Shown here: positions 44,575-51,808 of the stretch, one piece after another
Numbering within the stretch: the first letter of the stretch is position 1
Layout of the letters: the number at the start of each line of letters is the position of its first letter
Assembly: GCA_016719395.1 (NCBI GenBank)
Contig: JADJZF010000007.1
Coordinates: 186,001 to 250,000 of the forward strand
Source: Candidatus Amarobacter glycogenicus
Lineage (GTDB): Bacteria > Chloroflexota > Dehalococcoidia > Tepidiformales > Tepidiformaceae
Direction of reading: 5' to 3'
DNA length: 64,000 nt
The notes under the pieces: generated by a model
The model's database searches: none
Told to the model about the DNA's origin: nothing
Seen by the model: the letters and a program-made list of their open reading frames with translations, nothing else
Program-made: the position numbers and the translations under genes

Positions 44575-45069
44575 TTAGCCCCGCACTTCCGGTGCATCGC
44601 TCAGGGGAATGAGCGAATCCGGGCTCGCGAGGTAGTCGATGTAGAGGATTCCATTGATGTGGTCGATTTCGTGTTCGAGCGCTTCCGCCAGCAGGTTGTC
44701 TTCCGCCTTGATCCGGACTTCTTTGCCCGTGTACGGGTCCATGCCCTGCGCCACAACCTTCACTGACCGGGTGATCTCCCCGCGGTAGCCGGGAACCGAG
44801 AGGCAACCCTCGTCACATCGCCGCTCGCCCGAACGCTTCACGATCTCGGGGTTCACCAGGGCGATCGGGTTGTCGTCCCCAACGTCAATCACAACGACGC
44901 GCAGGGAAACGCCGACCTGTGGCGCGGCAAGGCCAACGCCCGGTGCGTCGTACATCGTCTCCCACATGTCTTCGACGAGCTTGTGGATCGACTTGTCGAT
45001 GGTCCGTACTCGCCGTGCTTTTTCTCTCAGCACGGGGTCGCCTGCACGGCAAATGGGGAGGATGGCCAA
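44575..45069 (-). CDS. def: peptide deformylase
   Basis: 164 residues starting at a TTG with GGAG about 10 bases upstream. The three active-site motifs are intact: GVGLAAPQVG, EGCLSVPGYRG with the Cys ligand, and EALEHEIDHINGILY with the HExxH zinc/iron site. The enzyme removes the formyl group from nascent N-terminal Met. It leads the minus-strand group that includes eno; its promoter must lie in the spacer after 45069. Confidence 0.95.
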   Translation of the reverse strand: MAILPICRAGDPVLREKARRVRTIDKSIHKLVEDMWETMYDAPGVGLAAPQVGVSLRVVVIDVGDDNPIALVNPEIVKRSGERRCDEGCLSVPGYRGEITRSVKVVAQGMDPYTGKEVRIKAEDNLLAEALEHEIDHINGILYIDYLASPDSLIPLSDAPEVRG

Positions 45070-45146
45070 AGGGACGAGCTCCGGGACGATCTGGTGCGCC
45101 GCTGCGCCTGCCGTAGTGTATCGCCACTGGGCCTGATGCGCCCTTG

Positions 45147-45170
45147 GCGGACGACTTCGTGTCTGATCTA
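45147..45170. repeat. 24-bp direct repeat, copy 1
   Basis: The sequence GCGGACGACTTCGTGTCTGA plus TCTA is identical to 45663-45686. This copy lies 78 bases upstream of the def start. The two copies bracket a 492-base segment carrying a small membrane ORF and a GC-rich hairpin region. Confidence 0.85.
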
Positions 45171-45294
45171 GACGCGGCCAGAGTCACCAATAACGGTCAA
45201 GTCCGGATTCGTATTGCAAGTCGGCCGCCTGGAAATTCGAGGGCTTCCGGAGAGTGTCTCGCGACCACCTTCTCCAACCCCCGGCTGGGTGGTC

Positions 45295-45468
45295 TTAAGC
45301 CCCGGGCTGCCGGTCCCCACGCTTCCAAGACGCCCTTACTCGCGCGCCGTACCACCCTGCCAGCACTGCGAAGCAGAGCGCGGCTGCATAGGCTGCCCAG
45401 CCTCCGGACAACGCCAGGAACACCGCAATGACCCCGAATGCCACGACTCCGACGGAGGGCTTCATCAT
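45295..45468 (-). CDS. small two-helix membrane protein (57 aa)
   Basis: An ATG at 45468 (or 45465, giving 56 residues) opens a 57-residue protein with two hydrophobic helices, VGVVAFGVIAVFLALSGGW and AAYAAALCFAVLAGWYG, and a basic C-terminus (RVRASWKRGDRQ) expected to stay in the cytoplasm. The charge distribution and codon use resemble real membrane proteins in the window. No ribosome-binding site is obvious, which lowers confidence. It lies inside the segment bracketed by the 24-bp repeats. The stretch 45485-45662 next to it shows no further gene; it is GC-rich with several short inverted repeats. Confidence 0.5.
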   Translation of the reverse strand: MMKPSVGVVAFGVIAVFLALSGGWAAYAAALCFAVLAGWYGARVRASWKRGDRQPGA

Positions 45469-45662
45469 CGCCGCAGCCTAACACAAGGCGCAGACGCCGG
45501 AACGCGAGGTCGGCAATCGGCGGAAAGGAAACCTCCGGCGAGTGAAGACCGGTGGCCAAGACCAACCGTGTGGGGAGTGACTGGAGCGAACCGAGGCCAC
45601 AGGCTGTCCGGTCCGGCAAGTGCCGGCAGACCATCGGACCAGCTTCATCCAAACCATGGGAA

Positions 45663-45686
45663 GCGGACGACTTCGTGTCTGATCTA
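45663..45686. repeat. 24-bp direct repeat, copy 2
   Basis: Identical to 45147-45170. This copy ends 11 bases before the nadB ATG and runs into TACACT, a possible -10, at 45684-45689. If that is the promoter the leader would be very short or absent. Confidence 0.85.
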
Positions 45687-45697
45687 CACTAACTCTC

Positions 45698-47257
45698 ATG
45701 CCCGCTCCCAACCCGCGCGAAGTCTCCGCACCGGCGCGAAGCCGCTACTCCCTGATCGTCATCGGCAGCGGCATCTCCGGCCTCTTCGTCGCTCTCGAAG
45801 CACGCAAGCTCGGGCCCGTCCTCGTCCTCACCAAGGGCAGCATCGATGACTGCAACACCCGCTGGGCCCAGGGCGGCATCGCCGCCGCCGTCGGCCCGCT
45901 CGATTCCACCGCCCAGCACCTCGCCGACACCATCGCGGCCGGTGACGGCCTGGTCGATGAAGAAGCCGCCCGGGTGCTCTGCGAAGAAGCGCCGGCCCGG
46001 ATCAGGGACCTCGTCCACTACGGTGTCTCCTTCGACTCCCTCGGCGGCGAAGTCGCACTCGGGCGGGAAGCCGCTCACAGCCACTCGCGCATCCTCCACG
46101 CCGGCGGCGACCGCACCGGCGCCGCCATCGAGACCGCCCTGAGCGCCGCCGTCCGCGACCCTCAGATCACGGTCCTCGATAACACCCTCGTCACTTCCCT
46201 GGCAGTCGAGCGCGGCCGCGTGACCGGCGTCGAGGCCATCGCCCTCCAGACCGGCGCCACGGAGTACTACGAAGCCCCCGCTGTGGTGCTCGGCACCGGC
46301 GGCGCCGGCCAGCTGTTCTCGCATACCACGAATCCCCAGGTGGCCACCGGAGACGGCGCCGCCCTGGCCTTCGATGCCGGCGCCGAAGTCGCCGACATCG
46401 AGTTCTACCAGTTCCACCCAACCGCCCTCCGCCTCGAGGGCGCACCAACTTTCCTCATCTCCGAGGCCGTCCGCGGCGAAGGGGCTATCCTCCGTAACCA
46501 CGCGGGCGAGGCCTTCATGGCCCGCTACCACCCGCTCCGCGAGCTCGCTCCCCGCGATGTCGTCGCACGCGCCATCGTCGCCGAAATGCGCAGAGAAAGC
46601 GCCGACGGCCAGTTCCTCGACTGCACGGGCCTGAAATCGGTCGACCTCGCCGCCCGTTTCCCCGGGATCCATGCCTTCTGCAGCAGTGTCGGCATCGATA
46701 TGCGTACACAGCCCATCCCGGTCGCACCGGCCGCCCACTACCTCATGGGAGGGGTGCGCACCGATATCTGCGGGCGCACAACGCTCCCTGGCCTCTTCGC
46801 CTGCGGCGAGACGGCCTGCACCGGCGTCCACGGGGCAAATCGCCTCGCCAGCAACTCCCTCATGGAGACCGTCGTATTCGGGAAGCGCGTCGTCGAACAC
46901 ATCGCAAGCGGTGAAGGCGGCGCCGCCCGGTCCGCACCTTCGCTTTCGCCCATCTCACCCGGCGAGGGGGCGCCCCCGACTCATGCCCGGTTACAGGACC
47001 TGATGTGGCGGAGCGCAGGTATCGAACGCGACGCCAGCTCGATGCAGGACGGGCTCGACACCATCAACTCCTGGAGCCGGCCCCGCGCACTCACCACCCG
47101 GCCAGCCTTCGAACGCCGGCAGATGGCGAGGCTCAGCGCCCTCATGCTCCATGCCGCCCTCGCCCGCACCGAGAGCCGCGGCGGACACTACCGCAGCGAC
47201 TATCCATCGCGTGACGATGCGCGCTGGCGCCGCCAGCAGGTATGGGTGCGCGAATGA
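45698..47257 (+). CDS. nadB: L-aspartate oxidase
   Basis: 519 residues. The FAD dinucleotide-binding motif VIGSGISGLFVALEA is at residues 20-34, then TKGSIDDCNTRWAQGGIAAA, the active-site region EAAHSHSRILHAGGDRTG, QFHPTALRLEG and VAPAAHYLMGGVRTD, ACGETACTGVHGANRLASNSL. It oxidises L-aspartate to iminoaspartate, the first step of de novo NAD synthesis. nadC follows with a 4-base overlap. nadA, which makes quinolinate, is not in the window. It lies 11 bases after a duplicated 24-bp element. Confidence 0.95.
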   Translation: MPAPNPREVSAPARSRYSLIVIGSGISGLFVALEARKLGPVLVLTKGSIDDCNTRWAQGGIAAAVGPLDSTAQHLADTIAAGDGLVDEEAARVLCEEAPARIRDLVHYGVSFDSLGGEVALGREAAHSHSRILHAGGDRTGAAIETALSAAVRDPQITVLDNTLVTSLAVERGRVTGVEAIALQTGATEYYEAPAVVLGTGGAGQLFSHTTNPQVATGDGAALAFDAGAEVADIEFYQFHPTALRLEGAPTFLISEAVRGEGAILRNHAGEAFMARYHPLRELAPRDVVARAIVAEMRRESADGQFLDCTGLKSVDLAARFPGIHAFCSSVGIDMRTQPIPVAPAAHYLMGGVRTDICGRTTLPGLFACGETACTGVHGANRLASNSLMETVVFGKRVVEHIASGEGGAARSAPSLSPISPGEGAPPTHARLQDLMWRSAGIERDASSMQDGLDTINSWSRPRALTTRPAFERRQMARLSALMLHAALARTESRGGHYRSDYPSRDDARWRRQQVWVRE

Positions 47258-48108
47258 TCCAGCCCCCTCCGGAAGGCGTCATCCGTCTTGCTGTTGAAAC
47301 GGCCCTCGCCGAGGACCGTGCAGCTGAAGATGTGACCACGCTCGCCGCCGTCACCCCTTCACTCCGGGGCACCGCCCGCTTCCTCGCGAAGCAGGATGGC
47401 GTCCTCGCCGGCCTGCCGGTCGCACTCGAAGCGTTCAGGGTGTTCGACCCCACCGCCGGGCTCGCGGTCCACGTCCAGGAAGGTCGAAGGTTCGCGGCGC
47501 GCTCCATCCTTGCCGAAGTCACCTGCAGCGTCAGGGCCATGCTCCAGGCCGAACGCGTCGCCTTGAACTTCCTGCAGCGCCTCTGTGGGACAGCCACCCA
47601 CACGCGCGCCTTCGTTGATGCCGTCGCCGGCACCGGCGCCGTCATTCTCGACACCCGCAAGACCACTCCCGGCCTTCGCGATCTTGAGAAATACGCGGTT
47701 CGCTGCGGCGGCGGCACGAACCACCGGCGCGATCTCGCCGCTATGGCAATGATCAAAGACAACCACCGTGAAGCACTCGCCCGCGCCGAAATGTCCCTCG
47801 CCGACGGCGTTGCCGCCATCCGCCAGCGCACCCCCGGCATCGCCGTCGAAGTGGAGATCGATGACCTCGATCAGCTGGAAGCGGCCCTGGCCGCGAGACC
47901 GGAGTGGATTCTCCTCGACAACATGTCCAACGCGGACATGGCCGAGGCGGTGCGGCGCACTCACGGCCGCGCAAAGCTCGAAGCCAGTGGCGGCGTAAAC
48001 CTCAAGTCCGTCCGCGCTATCGCCGAAACTGGCGTCGACGCGATCTCCGTTGGCGCCCTCACCCACAGCGCCGGCAGCGTCGACATTTCCCTCGACCTGG
48101 AATTCTGA
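47254..48108 (+). CDS. nadC: nicotinate-nucleotide pyrophosphorylase (quinolinate phosphoribosyltransferase)
   Basis: 284 residues from ATG 47254, which overlaps the nadB stop as ATGA; an ATG at 47242 is in frame as well. Motifs: ALAEDRAAEDVTT, RVALNFLQRLCGTAT, ILDTRKTTPGLRDLEKYAVRCGGGTNHR, MIKDNHREAL, VEVEIDDLDQLEAAL and LEASGGVNLKSVRAIAETGVDAISVG. It condenses quinolinate with PRPP to give nicotinate mononucleotide and CO2. Order nadB-nadC is common. Confidence 0.96.
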   Translation: MIQPPPEGVIRLAVETALAEDRAAEDVTTLAAVTPSLRGTARFLAKQDGVLAGLPVALEAFRVFDPTAGLAVHVQEGRRFAARSILAEVTCSVRAMLQAERVALNFLQRLCGTATHTRAFVDAVAGTGAVILDTRKTTPGLRDLEKYAVRCGGGTNHRRDLAAMAMIKDNHREALARAEMSLADGVAAIRQRTPGIAVEVEIDDLDQLEAALAARPEWILLDNMSNADMAEAVRRTHGRAKLEASGGVNLKSVRAIAETGVDAISVGALTHSAGSVDISLDLEF

Positions 48109-48116
48109 GCTTCGCC

Positions 48117-48401
48117 TCAGCGGTCCGCGGAAGCGGGTTCCGGCGCCCTGGCGAATCGCCGGAGGGCCAGCAACGCCGCTGCCGAGGCCACAGCTGCGGC
48201 AGCGCTAATCCCCATCCCCGCGCCGTCGGATCTACCCAGCATCGGTACCGCGAGTCCGGCGACGACGGCCCCGAACATGCACACCGGCAGCATGCCGATC
48301 CCCGCGTTCCCGCGTGTCGCCACCGACCACGCCAGCCATGGCAGGAAACCCAGCGCCAGCCAGGTCACCACCATGAGCGACACGAAGATGAACGCAAACA
48401 T
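48117..48401 (-). CDS. small membrane protein
   Basis: 94 residues with three hydrophobic segments: FAFIFVSLMVVTWLALGFLP at the start, GMLPVCMFGAVVAGLAVPML in the middle and GISAAAAVASAAALLAL near the end, with a basic loop/tail (RRFARAPEPASADR). No family recognised. It lies 9 bases after rseP on the same strand and may be its accessory or simply a cotranscribed gene; ends facing nadC. Confidence 0.62.
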   Translation of the reverse strand: MFAFIFVSLMVVTWLALGFLPWLAWSVATRGNAGIGMLPVCMFGAVVAGLAVPMLGRSDGAGMGISAAAAVASAAALLALRRFARAPEPASADR

Positions 48402-48410
48402 CGCGTCCTG

Positions 48411-49600
48411 TCAGGTCACAAGGCGGGCGATGTCGAAGTACGTGACAATCAATACGCCAACCATCATCAGGGCGAATCCTGCGAAGTGGACCAGGCCTTC
48501 CTTCTCCGGCGAAATCCGCCGTCCCCCGCGGACGATCTCGAGGAAGACAAAGAACATCCTGCCGCCGTCAAGCATGGGGATCGGCAGCGCGTTGAAAATG
48601 GCGAGGTTCAAGGAAAGCAACGCCGCGAACTCGATCAGCGGCCGCCAGCCCGCCTCCTTGATCAGGTCCCCGGTCGTATCGGCGATCCCCACCGGACCGG
48701 TAAATGCCGGCTGGTCTTCCCCCCCGACGCTCGCGCCACCTCCGCCGCCGACCCGCACACGGATCTCGTTAACGGTGAGCACCATCGTATCAACCAGGGA
48801 GCTCGCACCTTTCGGGAATGCCTCCCATGGCCAGAACCATTCGTTCTCCGTCTGCGGGTACTTCAGTTCGCACGAAATAGGCTCGGAGTTCTCGTTGTAC
48901 GTGCAGGTCTGCGGCGCGCCGATTCGCACGCCGGTCGGGCCTTCGTCGGCCGGCGGGTGCCAGCGGGCGTAAACCTCCGCGGTCAGCGTCGCGCCAGCCC
49001 GGACGATGATCCACTCCTGCGTCTCACCGAGGTTCAGGCGGCTCGCGTACACCATTTCCGAGGTGTTCTTGATCTCTCGGCCGGCGACCTCGATCACCAG
49101 GTCCCCCGGCTGGATCCCCTGCGCCGGGGCAGTCCCATCGCGCATTTCGCCGGTGATCGTCGCCTCGGAGGCGGGCGAGCCCTGTGCGACTTCAACGATC
49201 TGGGCCATCGAGAGCGACCGCTCCCGCGGGATCATGAACCCGACCGAGAGCAGGAAGACGGCCAGCACCAGGTTCATAGCCACGCCGGCGCCCATCACCG
49301 TCAATCGCTGCCAGCGCGGCGCCGCGGCGAGTGACCGCGGGTCGGACGGATCCTCTTCGCCCAGCAGCCGGACAAAACCGCCGATCGGCAGCCAGTTGAG
49401 TGAGTACTCAGTCCGCCCTTGGTGAACAGCGTCTTCGCTTTCGGCGGGAAGCCGATCCCAAATTCCAGCACCTTGATCCCAAAGGCCTTCGCCGCAAGGA
49501 AGTGCCCGAATTCGTGGATGAGCACCAGGATGAGAAGAAGACTCAGGAACGGCACGGCCGCTCGGACAATTGCCACGGCGTCAAAGGCTAGGAACATCAA
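48411..49600 (-). pseudogene. rseP: site-2 protease RseP family, frameshifted
   Basis: The first frame (ATG 49600, overlapping the dxr stop) encodes a membrane helix with the zinc-protease motif HEFGH at residues 29-33 and ends its match at KTLFTKG. The second frame, from about 49415, continues TEYSLNWLPIGGFVRLLGEED, membrane helix, a PDZ-like domain (PAQGIQPGDLVIEVAGREI) and NALPIPMLDGGRM, the second half of the metal site. The break coincides with a CCC run (plus strand 49416-49418), one base short. Corrected length is about 396. RseP cleaves anti-sigma factors in the membrane. Confidence 0.85.
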
Positions 49601-50748
49601 GCGCTAACCCCCACGGCAACCCGGCGGGCTGCCTCTCGAGCGATTCGGTCGGCCTCGAGAACAGTCTCAAGATCAGGATCGGCAACACTCTCGTGCTTCT
49701 CCAGCACGGCTTCGATGATACCCGGGATGTCGAGGAAGCCAGCCTCGCCAGCAAGGAAGCGCTCGACGGCCACTTCATCCGCGGCGGCCATCGCCGCCGG
49801 AAACGTCCCCCCGCGCCGGCCCGACTCCATGGCCAGCTTCAGGCAGGGAAACCGGTCGGTGTCCGGCGTCCCGAAGTGGAGCGTTCCAATCGCCCCAAGG
49901 TCGAGTGTGGGCATTGGCGGGGCCGGCATACGCTCCGGATACGCCAGCGCGAGTTGGATCGGCAGGCGCATATCCGGTACTCCAAGCTGGGCCTTCACGC
50001 TCCCGTCACTGAACTCCACCAGCGAGTGGACGACGGACTCCCGGTGCAACACCACTTCGACTTTTTCCATGGGGACGTCAAACAGCCACATCGCCTCGAT
50101 CGTCTCCATGCCTTTGTTCATCAGCGTCGCCGAATCCACGGTGATCTTGCGTCCCATGTTCCACGTGGGGTGGTTAAGTGCCTGTTCAGCAGTCACGCCG
50201 GCCAGTGCGCTGCGGTCCAAGTCCCGGAAGGCGCCGCCGCTCGCCGTGAGCAAGATCCGCCGGATACCGTGACTCTCCTCGCCCCAGAGGCACTGCCATA
50301 TCGCGGAATGTTCGCTGTCTACCGGGTGGAGGGCGCCCCCTCCTGTTTCCATCGCCCGCCGCACGATGTGCCCGGCCATGACCAGTACTTCCTTGTTCGC
50401 GATGGCGACCGGCTTGCCCGCCCTCAGTGCCGTCAGCGTCGGCATCAGCCCGGCTGCCCCCGCGGTGCCAACAAGCGGAATATCGCACGCGAGCACCATC
50501 TCGACCGTGTCTGAGCGCCTGCTGCGTGCCTGTTCCATGGCGTCCGCCAGGGCGCCGCTCGCCGCTCCCTCCCACGACGCCCACGAAGGCCGGAACTCAT
50601 CGACCTGCGCCGCGAGCAACTCATGATTCCGCCCGGCCGCCAGGGCCACTACTTCCCAGCGGTCCGGGAACTGCCTGATCACATCTAGCGCCTGCCGCCC
50701 GATGGAACCCGTCGAACCGAGGATGGCGACCTTCTTGCGATCAGTCAT
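49597..50748 (-). CDS. dxr: 1-deoxy-D-xylulose-5-phosphate reductoisomerase
   Basis: 383 residues. The NADPH-binding ILGSTGSIGRQALDVI at residues 9-24, ALRAGKPVAIANKEVLVMAG, the metal and substrate site PVDSEHSAIWQCLWGE, LTASGGAFRD, HPTWNMGRKITVDSATLMNKG and the C-terminal helical domain are all in place. It makes 2-C-methyl-D-erythritol 4-phosphate in the non-mevalonate isoprenoid pathway. It overlaps rseP by 4 bases, a common bacterial pairing. It follows the LLM gene by 46 bases. Confidence 0.96.
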   Translation of the reverse strand: MTDRKKVAILGSTGSIGRQALDVIRQFPDRWEVVALAAGRNHELLAAQVDEFRPSWASWEGAASGALADAMEQARSRRSDTVEMVLACDIPLVGTAGAAGLMPTLTALRAGKPVAIANKEVLVMAGHIVRRAMETGGGALHPVDSEHSAIWQCLWGEESHGIRRILLTASGGAFRDLDRSALAGVTAEQALNHPTWNMGRKITVDSATLMNKGMETIEAMWLFDVPMEKVEVVLHRESVVHSLVEFSDGSVKAQLGVPDMRLPIQLALAYPERMPAPPMPTLDLGAIGTLHFGTPDTDRFPCLKLAMESGRRGGTFPAAMAAADEVAVERFLAGEAGFLDIPGIIEAVLEKHESVADPDLETVLEADRIAREAARRVAVGVSA

Positions 50749-50794
50749 TCCTTCGATCGTACGGCTCGCACCAGCAGCGCGACAGCGGGGCCGG

Positions 50795-51733
50795 CTACTT
50801 CCCCGCGAAGGCCGGGATTACCTGCTCCGACCAGGCCAGCAACGCGTCCCAGTCGAGCGGCGGGCGCTGCGCGATGTTCACCCGGGCTGCACCCGCATCC
50901 TTCAAGCGCCCCACGAGGTCGATTGCCTGGTCGGGTAGCCCGAGGACGACCCCCCGCCCACGCATGGCGTCGCTCGCAGGGCCCCATGTTTCGCGGTACT
51001 GGCGCTCCGTCCGCTCCAGGTCGGATGCCGTCGCCGCCATGTGGAAACTCAGGTTCACGTTCCGTTCGATAGTGGCTGGGTCGCGCCCTTCCTTCTCACA
51101 CCACATGTCGAGTACCCCTTGCAGCCGCTTGAATTCGTCCACGCTCGGGTATGGCGTGTTCCAGCCGTCTGCGTGGCGTGCTGCGATGCGAAGCGTCCGC
51201 TTCTCCCCGTTGCCTCCGACCCAGATCCGTGGGCGCGCCTGAACGGGCTTCGGGTTACAGGCAGCGTTGTTCAACTGGAAGTGCTTCCCCTGGAAGTCCG
51301 AGCGGTCCTGCGTGGTCAGCATCCTGACCACTTTCACCCCCTCCTCGAGGATGTCCATCCGCTGGCCGATGGGCAAGAACGGGATGCCGTAACCCGCGTA
51401 CTCCTGCTGGTGCCAGCCGGCGCCGAGTCCGATCTCAAGTCGCCCGGCGCTGAGGTGGTCGATAGTCACCAGCGCATTCGCGAGGATTGCCGGGTGCCTG
51501 TAGTTCATGCCCAGGACCAGCACGCCGATGCGGACGTTCTTTGTCTCGCAGGCCATCGCCGCCATGCAGGTCGTAGCCTCGAAACAACTTCCGTTCCCGT
51601 CGACGGGAGGCGCCTCGTAGAAGTGGTCCCAGACATCCACCCAGTCGAAGCCTGCGGTATCCGCCCAGGTCCAGGTCTTCCGCATCTCCGCCATCGAGAT
51701 GTTCTGCTGTCCGATGTGCAGTCCGAATTTCAC
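50795..51733 (-). CDS. LLM class F420-dependent oxidoreductase
   Basis: 312 residues with the luciferase-like TIM barrel: KFGLHIGQQNI, DTAGFDWVDVWDHFYE, CFEATTCMAAMACET, VLVLGMNYRHPAILANALVTID, RLEIGLGAGWHQQEYAGYG and GGNGEKRTLRIAARHADGWN. The latter segments are typical of F420-binding members. It reduces or oxidises an unknown substrate with F420. fbiC in this window supports cofactor supply. No signal peptide. Confidence 0.9.
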   Translation of the reverse strand: MKFGLHIGQQNISMAEMRKTWTWADTAGFDWVDVWDHFYEAPPVDGNGSCFEATTCMAAMACETKNVRIGVLVLGMNYRHPAILANALVTIDHLSAGRLEIGLGAGWHQQEYAGYGIPFLPIGQRMDILEEGVKVVRMLTTQDRSDFQGKHFQLNNAACNPKPVQARPRIWVGGNGEKRTLRIAARHADGWNTPYPSVDEFKRLQGVLDMWCEKEGRDPATIERNVNLSFHMAATASDLERTERQYRETWGPASDAMRGRGVVLGLPDQAIDLVGRLKDAGAARVNIAQRPPLDWDALLAWSEQVIPAFAGK

Positions 51734-51808
51734 GACGCCTCCTCAGTTGGCGATAGGCCGCAGAAGCGTACCGCCTCGCGCGCCACGGATGCGAAAGTGC
51801 CCCTTCGG

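Noticed and set aside
45480..45662. Possible NAD-related or other riboswitch upstream of nadB
   Set aside because: Several short hairpins exist, but the sequence does not match the conserved core of any riboswitch class I can recall, and a 24-bp repeat separates it from nadB. It stays listed only as structured spacer.
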